NCBI GenBank assembly: GCA_028818385.1
Contig: JAPPNY010000165.1
Span: 1 to 17,383, forward strand
Source: Spirochaetaceae bacterium
Lineage (GTDB): Bacteria > Spirochaetota > Spirochaetia > SZUA-6 > Bin103
Reading direction: 5' to 3'
Length of the DNA stretch: 17,383 nucleotides
Of the stretch, positions 7,247 through 14,464 are shown in pieces. The notes beneath the pieces are model-generated. The model did not search any database and had not been told where the DNA came from. It saw only the letters and a list, made by a program, of their open reading frames with translations. The translations under genes were made by a program, and so were the position numbers. The number at the start of each line of letters is the position of its first letter. The stretch's first letter is position 1.

Positions 7247-9643
7247 ATGGACCTGACGGGCGCACGAATCGAACTGGACGGCGGCAGCGGGCCGCGGTGC
7301 CGGCAGGCACGAACGGTGCTGGCCGAGGAGGTGGGCCGCCGCGCCCAGCAGGTGTGGCCGTCGGCCGGGGGGAACGGTCCGGTGGTCGCGTTGCGCGACG
7401 CGGCGACCGCGGTGCGTGCCGGCTCGCGCTGGTCTGCGGCGGAGGTTCGGTCGTTTCGGAGCGAAGAGTTCGCGGCGCGCCCGGAGGGCTTCTGCATTCA
7501 CCGCGATGGCGACTCGTTGACCGTCACCGGCAACGACGCGCGCGGCGTGCTGTACGGGGTGGGCTGGCTGTTGCGCCACCTGGAGGTGCGCCGCTCCTCG
7601 GTGACGCTGCCCGACGCGCTGCTGGACGGCGGGCCGGTGCGGTCGGCGCCGCACTACCCGTTGCGCGGCCACCAGATCGGCTACCGGCCGAAGACCAACT
7701 CCTACTGCGGCTGGACCGTCGCCGAGTGGGAGCAGTACATCCGCGAGCTGGCGATCTTCGGCGCCAACGCCGTGGAGGTGATCCCGCCGGTCTCCGACGA
7801 CGAGCCCGACTCCGACCACTTCCCGCTGCCGCAGATCGACACGATGCGGGAGGTCTCCGCGATCGCCGACCGGTACGACGTGGACCTGTGGATCTGGTTT
7901 CCCGCCCTGGAGTCCGATTACGGCGACGAGGCGACGGTACGGCGCGCCCTCGCCGATTGGCGCGAGGTGTTCGCCGCCCTGCCGAGGGTCGACGCCGTGT
8001 TCATCCCCGGCGGCGATCCGGGTTCGACGCCGACGCCCCTGCTGCTGGCGCTGGCGGAACGGCAGAAGGCGTCGCTCCGTGACCTGCACCCGCGGGCACA
8101 GGTGTGGATCGCCCCGCAAGGGTTCCACGGTACAGACGAGGAGCACTTCTACGCGGCGCTGGAAGATGGGCTCGACTGGCTGGATGGGGTGATCTTCGGT
8201 CCCTGGATCCACATGACCGCGGAGGCCTTCCGCGCCCGCGTGCCGGCGCGCTACCCGGTCCGCCTCTACCCCGACATCACCCACTGCCTGTCCTGCCAGT
8301 ACCCGGTGCCGGACTGGGATCCGGCGCTGGCGGCGTGCCAGGGGCGCGAGCCGATCAATCCCCGCCCCACCGACCAGGCGCGCATCTTCGCCCTCACCGC
8401 CCCGCACTCGATCGGCTCCCTGAGCTACTGCGAGGGCAACAACGACGACCTCAACAAGATGGTGTGGAGCGCCCTGCTGTGGGATCCAGCGGCCGATCTG
8501 CACGCGGTGCTGCGGCAGTATGGCCGCCTGTTCGTGCATCCCGACCTGGCCAACGGGGTTGCGGCCGCGATCCTCGGCCTGGAGGCAAACTGGCGGGGTC
8601 CGCTGCTGGCCAACGGCTCCGTGACGACCACGTTGCTGCGTGCGCAGGCGCTGGAACGAGCCGCGCCTCCGCGCGTGCTGAAGAGCTGGCGGATGCTGCA
8701 ACTTCTCTACCGCGCCTATACCGACGCCTACATTCGCGAACGGCTGCTGGCGGAGACCGCGGCGCAGAGCCGCGCGTACGGCGAGTTGCGGCGGGCGGCC
8801 GATCTCGGCGCCCGGGCGGCATGCCGGCGCGCGCTGGCGATCCTGGACGACGCGGCGGCAGCGGCGCGCCAGGGCGAGTTGCGCACCCGCGCCCACGCCC
8901 TTGCCGAGGCTCTGTTTCAGAGCGTGCACGCGCAGCTCTCGGTGCCGCGCTACGGCGCGCAGGCGGTGCGCCGCGGCGCCAGCCTGGACGGCCTGGAGTA
9001 TCCGCTGAACGACCGGTTGTGGCTGCACGAACGCTGCGCCGAGATCGATGCCCTGGACACCGAGCCTGCGCGCCTCGCCGCGATCGACACGGTGCTGCAG
9101 CGCACCGATCCCGGCCCCGGAGGCCGCTACGACAACCTCGGCGACGCGGCCGAGCAGGCTCACCTCGTGCCCGGCGCGGGGTTCGCCAGCGACCCCTCGT
9201 TTCTGGACTCCGCGCTACGCGGATTCGCCATCCCCTACCCCGCCGAAGCCATTCCCCATGCCTGGCTCAGCCAGGCGGAGTCGATCGGCCACGGTCCCCT
9301 GGAGCTGCGCTACGACGGACTCGATGCCGGGGCAGCCTACCGCGTGGTCGTCGTGTACGGCGGCGAAGGCCGCGCCGGCAGCAGCCAGCCGCGCGTGCGA
9401 ATGGAGGCGGAGGATCCGGACGGTACCGCGCACGAGGTGCACGGCTGGCTGGCCAAACCCGCTCCCCGTGGCCCGCTGACCTTCGCGATACCCATCGGCG
9501 CCACGGAAGGCGGATCGGTCACGCTGAGGATTCACCACGAAACCCGCGGCGGGGCGGGCCGGGGCGCCCAGGTCAGCGAGATCTGGCTGCAGCGCACGGA
9601 CCGAGAGCGGCTGGAGACGCCGCCACCGGAGCGGCGCCGGTAG
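7247..9643 (+). CDS. Uncharacterised TIM-barrel glycoside hydrolase-like protein, 798 aa
   Basis: This is probably a cytosolic glycosidase; no signal peptide is present. The N-terminal region (1-125) looks like the alpha/beta domain that precedes the barrel in GH20, GH67 and GH84 enzymes: GFCIHRDGDSLTVTGNDARGVLYGVGWLLRHL (81-112) is the characteristic strand-and-helix. A barrel follows (about 137-430): YPLRGHQIGYRPKTNSYCGW, FGANAVEVIPPVSDDEPDS, DVDLWIWFPALESDY (211-225), VFIPGGDPGS (251-260), IFGPWIH and SLSYCEGNNDDLNK (391-404). Acidic residues at Asp184/Asp185/Glu186, Glu222 and Asp257 are candidates for catalysis, but I cannot name the pair. A helical region (450-640) and a C-terminal beta-sandwich (LELRYDGLDAGAAYRVVVVYGGE to the end) follow. 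It starts 5 nt after the protease stop. Substrate and family number are unknown; GH67/GH115-like is a guess. Confidence 0.8.
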   Translation: MDLTGARIELDGGSGPRCRQARTVLAEEVGRRAQQVWPSAGGNGPVVALRDAATAVRAGSRWSAAEVRSFRSEEFAARPEGFCIHRDGDSLTVTGNDARGVLYGVGWLLRHLEVRRSSVTLPDALLDGGPVRSAPHYPLRGHQIGYRPKTNSYCGWTVAEWEQYIRELAIFGANAVEVIPPVSDDEPDSDHFPLPQIDTMREVSAIADRYDVDLWIWFPALESDYGDEATVRRALADWREVFAALPRVDAVFIPGGDPGSTPTPLLLALAERQKASLRDLHPRAQVWIAPQGFHGTDEEHFYAALEDGLDWLDGVIFGPWIHMTAEAFRARVPARYPVRLYPDITHCLSCQYPVPDWDPALAACQGREPINPRPTDQARIFALTAPHSIGSLSYCEGNNDDLNKMVWSALLWDPAADLHAVLRQYGRLFVHPDLANGVAAAILGLEANWRGPLLANGSVTTTLLRAQALERAAPPRVLKSWRMLQLLYRAYTDAYIRERLLAETAAQSRAYGELRRAADLGARAACRRALAILDDAAAAARQGELRTRAHALAEALFQSVHAQLSVPRYGAQAVRRGASLDGLEYPLNDRLWLHERCAEIDALDTEPARLAAIDTVLQRTDPGPGGRYDNLGDAAEQAHLVPGAGFASDPSFLDSALRGFAIPYPAEAIPHAWLSQAESIGHGPLELRYDGLDAGAAYRVVVVYGGEGRAGSSQPRVRMEAEDPDGTAHEVHGWLAKPAPRGPLTFAIPIGATEGGSVTLRIHHETRGGAGRGAQVSEIWLQRTDRERLETPPPERRR

Positions 9644-9671
9644 GCCCCACCGGACGGCGACCTCCGCGAGC

Positions 9672-9700
9672 TTGTCGCCCTGCTCGGCAGACTCTAGAGT
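9672..9700 (+). promoter_or_regulatory. Candidate promoter just upstream of folE (possibly leaderless)
   Basis: TTGTCG (9672-9677), a 17-nt spacer and TAGAGT (9695-9700) resemble a -35/-10 pair (4 of 6 matches each). The -10 ends only 8 nt before the folE ATG, so a transcript would start at or very near the start codon. There is no Shine-Dalgarno sequence in that gap, consistent with a leaderless message. Short hexamers, so uncertain. Confidence 0.3.
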
Positions 9701-9708
9701 CGTCGCCC

Positions 9709-10260
9709 ATGCGGCAGCGCGTGGAGCGAGCGTACGGCGAGCTGCTCGCGGCGAGCGGTGACGATCCGGTCCGGGACGGCCTGCGGACCACCCCGGCGCG
9801 AGCCTCGGAAGCGTTCGCGTTCCTCACCTCCGGCTACCGATCCGATCCCGCCGCGGAGCTGGCGAAGGCGGTCTTTCCGTCCGAATCGGACGAGATGATC
9901 GCCATGAAGGACATTGAGCTGTACTCGCTGTGCGAGCACCATCTCCTGCCGTTCTTCGGCCATGTCCACGTCGCCTACGTCCCTGACAAGTCCATCGTCG
10001 GTTTCTCCAATATCCCCCAGCTCGTCGACCGCTTCGCGCACCGGCTGCAGATCCAGGAGCGCCTCACCGCCCAGGTCGCGGGCACCTTGATGGAGGTCCT
10101 GCGCGCGCGCGGCGTGGGGGTCGTGATCGAGGCGCGCCACCTGTGCGTGATGATGCGCGGCGTGCGCAAGCAGAACCCGGTAATGCGCACCTCCTGCATG
10201 CTCGGCACGTTCCGCACCGACAGTGCCACGCGCGCGGAGTTCCTGGCATCGATCCGGTGA
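9709..10260 (+). CDS. folE: GTP cyclohydrolase I
   Basis: It converts GTP to 7,8-dihydroneopterin triphosphate, the first step of folate and pterin synthesis. From the ATG at 9709 the protein is 183 aa, close to the usual core length. Signatures: RVERAYGELLAASGDDPVRDGL--TPAR at the N-terminus, then KDIELYSLCEHHLLPFFG with the Zn2+ ligands Cys and His, HVAYVPDKSIVGFSN with IPQLVDRFAHRLQIQERLT, and EARHLCVMMRGVRKQNP with the third Zn2+ ligand Cys and the active-site His. All expected metal ligands are present, so a Zn-dependent type IA enzyme is likely. The frame stays open far upstream, but the family N-terminus begins at this ATG. Its TGA overlaps the GTG of the next gene (GTGA), showing translational coupling to folB-folP. 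Confidence 0.96.
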   Translation: MRQRVERAYGELLAASGDDPVRDGLRTTPARASEAFAFLTSGYRSDPAAELAKAVFPSESDEMIAMKDIELYSLCEHHLLPFFGHVHVAYVPDKSIVGFSNIPQLVDRFAHRLQIQERLTAQVAGTLMEVLRARGVGVVIEARHLCVMMRGVRKQNPVMRTSCMLGTFRTDSATRAEFLASIR

Positions 10261-11408
10261 TCGGCGACCGGGTCGAGATCGGCGACCGCGTCGAGATCGA
10301 CGACCTGCGGGTGAGCTGCATCATCGGCGTCCACCCGTGGGAACGCCGGTCACCCCAGGAGGTGCGGATCACGCTGTCCATGGCGGCCGATCTTGCGCCG
10401 GCGGCGTCGAGCGGCAGACTCGCCGACACCATCGACTATGCCGACCTGGCCGCCGAGGCCGAGGCCGAAGCGCAGCGCGGCCGCTACCGGCTGCTGGAAA
10501 CGCTGGCCGAGGCGCTGGCCGGCCTGTGCCTGCAGCGCGCCGGCGTGCGGGAGGCTCGAGTGCGGGTGCGCAAACCGGCAGCTATTCGCGCCGCCCGGTC
10601 AGCGGTGGTCGAGGTGGTGCGGCGGCGTCCGCGGCCGGAACCGCGGCTGCTGGGCGTGCTCAATCTTTCGCCCGAATCACGCGTCACTCCGTCGGTCGCC
10701 GCGGACGAGGCGAGCATCGGCGAGCGGGCCCGCCACCTGCGTGAGGCGGGATGCGAGGTGATCGAGCTGGGCGCCCGTTCCACCAACCCGGCTCCGGGCG
10801 CCGGAGCCCAGAGCGACGCGGAGGAGATCGACCGCCTGCGGCCGGCGCTGCAGTCGCTCGCCGAGGACGGCTATCGCGTCGGGGTCGAGACCTGGAGCGC
10901 CGGCACCGCGCTGTGGGCGCTCGACGCGGGGGCGGAGATGCTCGACTACACCAGTGAAGACCTCCCCGACGAGGTGTGCCGCCGCGCCGGCGAGCGCGGC
11001 GCGGCGCTGGTGCTGGTGAACCTGCCCTACGGCGACCCGGAACGGATGCGCCGGCAGAGCCCGATCGAACGCGACGCCGTCCGGACGGTCGCCAGCCTGT
11101 CGGCGCGCGCCGATGCCGCGCGGGCGGCCGGCGCCGGCGACGTGTACGTGGACCCGAACACCGGCATTGTCCACCCGGAGCTGGACGACTACCGCAAGAT
11201 CGAGCTGCAAATGCAGGCGATCGAGGCGGCCCGCAGGCTGGAGGAGACAGGCTACCCGGTGCTGATCAACTGCCCGCGCAAGGAGAGCCTGACCAGCCGC
11301 ATCATCGTCTCCCACCTGCTGCTTGCGATCAGGCCTGCCTGGATCCGGACGCACGACCCGAAGATCATCGCCACCCTGCGCGCCCTGCGTCGTCCGGTGA
11401 CCCGGTGA
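10257..11408 (+). CDS. Dihydroneopterin aldolase - dihydropteroate synthase-like fusion
   Basis: This is a 383-aa two-domain protein starting at the GTG that overlaps the folE stop. Residues 1-122 are a FolB domain (dihydroneopterin to 6-hydroxymethyl-dihydropterin): GVHPWERRSPQ with Glu29, DTIDYADL with Tyr61, LLETLAE with Glu81 and VRKPAAI with Lys106, all the expected active-site positions. Residues about 130-383 are DHPS-like (pterin diphosphate plus pABA to dihydropteroate): GVLNLSPES (133-141), IELGARSTNPAPGAG (169-183), a DP-TG strand with Asp299, CPRKES with Lys342, and IRTHDP with Arg364 and His366. Several canonical motifs are changed: NVTPDSFSDGG, the Asp of S-DT (here ETW), IND (here LDY) and DPG-GFGK. 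A near-perfect 18-bp tandem duplication repeats IGDRVE at the N-terminus. FolB is secure; the catalytic role of the second half is probable. Confidence 0.85.
   Translation: MIGDRVEIGDRVEIDDLRVSCIIGVHPWERRSPQEVRITLSMAADLAPAASSGRLADTIDYADLAAEAEAEAQRGRYRLLETLAEALAGLCLQRAGVREARVRVRKPAAIRAARSAVVEVVRRRPRPEPRLLGVLNLSPESRVTPSVAADEASIGERARHLREAGCEVIELGARSTNPAPGAGAQSDAEEIDRLRPALQSLAEDGYRVGVETWSAGTALWALDAGAEMLDYTSEDLPDEVCRRAGERGAALVLVNLPYGDPERMRRQSPIERDAVRTVASLSARADAARAAGAGDVYVDPNTGIVHPELDDYRKIELQMQAIEAARRLEETGYPVLINCPRKESLTSRIIVSHLLLAIRPAWIRTHDPKIIATLRALRRPVTR
10260..10295 (+). repeat. 18-bp tandem duplication at the start of folB-folP
   Basis: Units 10260-10277 and 10278-10295 are identical at 17 of 18 bases and duplicate IGDRVE in frame immediately after the GTG. 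Removing one unit leaves a normal FolB N-terminus (about ten residues before the GVHPWER motif), so this looks like a recent expansion. Confidence 0.9.
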
Positions 11409-11415
11409 AGCGCCG

Positions 11416-11901
11416 ATGAGCACGAGGCAGGTCTTCATCGCCTGCGGATCCAACATCGATCCACGTCCCAACCTTGCCGCGGCGCTGGCGCGGCTGGAGG
11501 CGGTCGCCGAGCGTTGTTGCATCTCGCCCACCTATCTCACCCGTCCGTGGGGAGTTGCTGCGCAGGCGCCCTACCTGAACCTGGTGGTCGGCGTGCGGAC
11601 CGAGGTCCCTCCGCACGCCCTGTTGGGACGGCTGCAGGCGATCGAGCGCGCGCTCGGCCGTACCCGCACCGTCCGCTACGGCCCGCGGACGATCGATCTG
11701 GACATTCTGCTGTACGGCGACCTCGTGATCGGCGACGTGCGCCTGACGGTGCCGCACCCGGGCCTGACCGAGCGCGACTTCATGCTGGTGCCGCTGCTGG
11801 ATATCGCGCCGGACCTGGCCCATCCCGCCGACGGTGAACCGCTTGGCCCGCGCCGACACCGGACCACCTACCGGCAGATCGTCTGCCGGGTGCTGCCGTG
11901 A
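11416..11901 (+). CDS. folK: HPPK, 6-hydroxymethyl-7,8-dihydropterin pyrophosphokinase
   Basis: It transfers diphosphate from ATP to 6-hydroxymethyl-dihydropterin, making the substrate for DHPS, the enzyme encoded just upstream. The 161-aa protein matches the family length. Visible motifs are FIACGSNIDPRPNLAAAL at the N-terminus (the S-N glycine turn), SPTYLTRPWG, PYLNLVV, the IERALGRTRTVRYGPRTIDLDILLYG block that contains the two Mg2+-binding aspartates (DLD) and the ATP-binding arginines, and VPHPGLTERDFMLVPLLDIAPDL. It begins 7 nt after the folB-folP stop with a GGTGAAG purine stretch just upstream. It ends in a GTGA overlap with the next gene, so it sits inside the operon. Confidence 0.95.
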   Translation: MSTRQVFIACGSNIDPRPNLAAALARLEAVAERCCISPTYLTRPWGVAAQAPYLNLVVGVRTEVPPHALLGRLQAIERALGRTRTVRYGPRTIDLDILLYGDLVIGDVRLTVPHPGLTERDFMLVPLLDIAPDLAHPADGEPLGPRRHRTTYRQIVCRVLP

Positions 11902-12662
11902 CGGCCCCCGCCGCACCGTCCTCCGCCGACCGGCCCTTCGCCGGCCAGGTGGCGCTGGTCACCGGCGCCGCGCGCCGCACCGGCGCCGCCATCGCCGAGC
12001 ACCTGGCCGCCCGCGGCGCGGCGGTTGCCGTCCATTACCACACCAGCGCCGCCGCGGCACGCGAACTGGCCGAGCGCCTGGGCGGCGATGCGGCCGGCTG
12101 CCACGCGGAGGCCGCCGACCTCACCGACCCCGACAGTGTCTCGGCGATGGTCGAGCGCATCGTCGAGCGTAGCGGCCGCCTCGACCTGCTGGTGAACAAC
12201 GTCGGCACCTTCCAGGTGAAGCCGATCGAGCGGGTGGAGCCCGCGGAATGGGACCGGGCCATACGCACCACGGTCACCACCGCCTTCCTGGTCTGCCGGA
12301 CGGTGCTGCCGCACATGCGCCACACCGGGTACGGACGCATCGTCAACATCGCCGATTCCGCAGCGGACAAGCTGTCCCCGCAGCCCACCCTCGCGCCCTA
12401 CATGGTCGGCAAGACCGGCATCCTGATCCTGACCAAAAGCCTGGCCGCGGCGACCGCCGACTGCGACATCACCGTCAACGCCGTGTCGCCCGGCATCATG
12501 GAGAACTCGGTCACCAAGCCGCCCGGCGGGCCCGGCGCGATCCCCAAGCGGCGCTACGGAACCTACGCCGACCTCAACGCGGCGATCGCCTTCTTCCTGC
12601 GCCCCGAAACCTCCTACATCACGGGCGAGAATCTCAAGGTTTCCGGCGGCTGGCACCTGTGA
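11898..12662 (+). CDS. SDR oxidoreductase, pteridine reductase (FolM/PTR1)-like
   Basis: This is an NADPH-dependent short-chain dehydrogenase, 254 aa, started by the GTG that overlaps the folK stop. The cofactor loop reads TGAARRTG (22-29), the TGxxxRxG form that marks pteridine reductases (usual SDRs have TGxxxGxG). HYHTS (46-50) after the second strand is the NADPH-binding segment also seen in PTR1/FolM. Catalytic residues are Asn100 (NNVG), Ser154 (NIADSAAD), Tyr168 and Lys172 (YMVGK), and the PGIMENS and TGENLKVSGGWHL ends are typical. As last gene of the folE-folBP-folK operon it plausibly reduces dihydrofolate or dihydromonapterin/dihydrobiopterin. No DHFR (folA) is in the window. A tailoring SDR with another substrate cannot be excluded from sequence alone. 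Confidence 0.85.
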   Translation: MTAPAAPSSADRPFAGQVALVTGAARRTGAAIAEHLAARGAAVAVHYHTSAAAARELAERLGGDAAGCHAEAADLTDPDSVSAMVERIVERSGRLDLLVNNVGTFQVKPIERVEPAEWDRAIRTTVTTAFLVCRTVLPHMRHTGYGRIVNIADSAADKLSPQPTLAPYMVGKTGILILTKSLAAATADCDITVNAVSPGIMENSVTKPPGGPGAIPKRRYGTYADLNAAIAFFLRPETSYITGENLKVSGGWHL

Positions 12663-12728
12663 ATGAAACGCTATCCCTTCAACGCGCCGCTGATCAGACC
12701 GGATTGAATGTCCCGCTGCAGACCGGCA

Positions 12729-12926
12729 TGTCAGATGGTCGATCGGATCCTGATCGACGACCGTCTCCTTGAACGCCGGTAGAAGTCTGTCCGGATCCAT
12801 CGTGGCGCGGCGTTCCCGCCATTGCTCATCGTCTGGACCGCGCTCATACATCGTCGCATAGCGGTGTTACTCGGGCAAATCGCCCAGGCGGTAGAGCAGC
12901 TCGATGCCGAAAAAAAACGTGTTCAT
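12729..12926 (-). pseudogene. Remnant of a second sialidase-like gene
   Basis: Translated on the minus strand, this stretch aligns without gaps for about 60 codons to residues 139-198 of the adjacent intact sialidase-like protein. It includes YRLGD versus YRLGE, MYERGPDDEQW versus MYSRAPGESTW, MDPDRLLPAFKETV versus MDPDIIVPAYKETV. The codon facing Glu152 of the intact copy is TAA, an in-frame stop, so the fragment cannot be read through. The relic begins at an ATG that overlaps the sialidase stop by one base (TGATG); the N-terminal and most C-terminal sequence is missing. Weak similarity may continue a little past 12729. It is a decayed or partially deleted tandem duplicate, not a functional gene. 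Confidence 0.8.
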
Positions 12927-14404
12927 CACTCGGCAACGATTTGACGGGAGACGATGGCCTTTCTCCGCCGATTCCGTGCATCTCGATAGGCGTAGTCCGA
13001 GTACACGACCATGAGGCGATTCGCGCCCGTTATGTAGGTGCAGCTATTCGCGCACGACCCGCCGTGGGTGAGGGTGACATCGTTGCCCCATTCCTTCCCC
13101 TCACCGTCGGTGCAGAACGTCATGTACTGCCCCGGCCTGCCGTACATCCTGAAGGCGACCCCGTTCGAAAGCAGCCCACCAACGGGATTCACGCTGGAGG
13201 GCCGAATCGCCTCGGGTGTGCTCCAGGTTTGCCCCTGGTCGTAGGAGCGAGTCGCCATCAGCGGAGAGTTCTCCGTGCTCTCATCGCCCGTCGTGCGCAA
13301 CATCGCGGCCCAGTTGCCGCGGGGCATATTCGGCGTAATGTGCGCCAGAACGACCTGGCGTTCTCCGAGTTTCTCGAACGGAACACTGCAATGGTACGAC
13401 CAGGTCGCGCCGCCATCGACGCTCTTGAAGAGGTTGGATTTGCTTCCCGTATCCAGTTCGCCGTTCTTCCGGATGATCCGCATACCGCTTGCAGGAGCTG
13501 GAAAGTAGTAACTCGTGGTCATCAGCGTTCCGTCGGCGAGTTCCATAATCGGCAGCAGCGGGTAGTCGTGCAGCCGACAACCGAGCGGCGAGGGTATCTG
13601 TACGCGAATCGCCAGATTCCGGGCGCGGGAGGCCGTAAGCTCCTCCGGGGAGACGCCCCACGAAGCGTTGTGGATGCTGAACCCCGGGCGATCCAAGGGG
13701 CCCAGGTGCGGCGGCTGATCGTCCTGGATCTCTTGTATTCCCAGAGCGGGAAGTCGATCGTCTCCCACGTACTGAATCAGCCTTCTGAGGTGCGTACCGA
13801 TGGCCGAGTGTGTCGGTCCCAGGACCGAGTCCTTCTCGAGGACCGTCTCCTTGTAGGCCGGAACGATGATGTCGGGGTCCATCATCGCCCTCTCCTTCCG
13901 CCATGTGCTCTCTCCGGGCGCACGGCTGTACATGTCGAGGGAACGACATTCCGTGTCCATTTCCCCCAGCCGGTAGTAAACGTTCATGCCCTTCCAGCCG
14001 ATCCCCTGGAAGCGGGGAACCGGCTCGCAGCCGAGCTTGTCCACAGAGACCATTTTGGGCTTGTAGTAGAGCTGACGGCCATTGGAAAGGGTGATCCTCT
14101 CGCGCAGAAACCTTTCCGCTTCGTTCTCGTCGACGACGGCGTGCGTCCAATGCTCGCCCTCATCGTCCGAGATGTACCAGAGATAGTGATAGTCGGCATC
14201 CGACGACATCTCGTCCTGGCCGATCGTCACGGCACAAACCAGCCGTCCGTCGCGCAGGCCCCACATGTTCGGAAAATTGAACGAACCCCAGCTCGTGTCT
14301 CCCAGAGGCGCCGCCATCACGACACGCGGGGCCCCGAGGCCAATCTTCGCCCCGACATCAGGAGCCTCCTCGGGCTGTGAAATACCAGACAGTTCGTACT
14401 CCAT
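12926..14404 (-). CDS. Sialidase-like (BNR/Asp-box) beta-propeller protein, 492 aa
   Basis: This is a six-bladed-propeller type protein of the exo-sialidase/neuraminidase-like superfamily. Three Asp boxes (S-x-D-x-G-x-x-W) are clear: SDDEGEHW (79-86), SVDGGATW (328-335) and SYDQGQTW (387-394), with a degenerate one TDGEGKEW (432-439). FNFPNMWGLRDGRLVC (42-57) stands where sialidases have the FRIP strand, but the arginine of FRIP is missing; Arg282-type conserved arginines cannot be assigned by eye. No signal peptide is visible (MEYELSGISQP), so it is either cytosolic or its start is further upstream. Real sialidase activity is therefore uncertain; many environmental homologues are uncharacterised. 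A relic of a second copy follows at its 3' end. Upstream, divergently, lies a broken GH127 gene. The Shine-Dalgarno sequence is weak; a small hairpin (TCCCG/CGGGA) lies 14-29 nt upstream. Confidence 0.8.
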   Translation of the reverse strand: MEYELSGISQPEEAPDVGAKIGLGAPRVVMAAPLGDTSWGSFNFPNMWGLRDGRLVCAVTIGQDEMSSDADYHYLWYISDDEGEHWTHAVVDENEAERFLRERITLSNGRQLYYKPKMVSVDKLGCEPVPRFQGIGWKGMNVYYRLGEMDTECRSLDMYSRAPGESTWRKERAMMDPDIIVPAYKETVLEKDSVLGPTHSAIGTHLRRLIQYVGDDRLPALGIQEIQDDQPPHLGPLDRPGFSIHNASWGVSPEELTASRARNLAIRVQIPSPLGCRLHDYPLLPIMELADGTLMTTSYYFPAPASGMRIIRKNGELDTGSKSNLFKSVDGGATWSYHCSVPFEKLGERQVVLAHITPNMPRGNWAAMLRTTGDESTENSPLMATRSYDQGQTWSTPEAIRPSSVNPVGGLLSNGVAFRMYGRPGQYMTFCTDGEGKEWGNDVTLTHGGSCANSCTYITGANRLMVVYSDYAYRDARNRRRKAIVSRQIVAE

Positions 14405-14464
14405 CGTTTATTCGAGATCTCCCGGATTTTCGGGAACCCCAAGGCGCAAGCTAAGGTGTATTCA

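Noticed and set aside
6182..9163. A 993-codon open frame on the minus strand
   Set aside because: It lies antisense to the S8 protease and glycosidase genes, both with clear domains. The product is rich in Arg, Ala, Gln and Gly without any recognisable motif; long antisense frames are expected in high-GC coding DNA.
8104..9708. Extension of folE upstream in the same frame
   Set aside because: The frame is open but overlaps the glycosidase out of frame with Arg/Gly/Pro-rich sequence; GTP cyclohydrolase homology begins only at the ATG at 9709.
11868..12851. A 327-codon minus-strand frame over the SDR gene
   Set aside because: Only its first 40 or so codons are meaningful, because they fall in the sialidase relic; the rest is antisense to the pteridine reductase-like gene.
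14418..14433. TCCCG-GATTTT-CGGGA hairpin upstream of the sialidase-like gene as a terminator
   Set aside because: A 5-bp stem without a following T-run on either strand; too weak to annotate.
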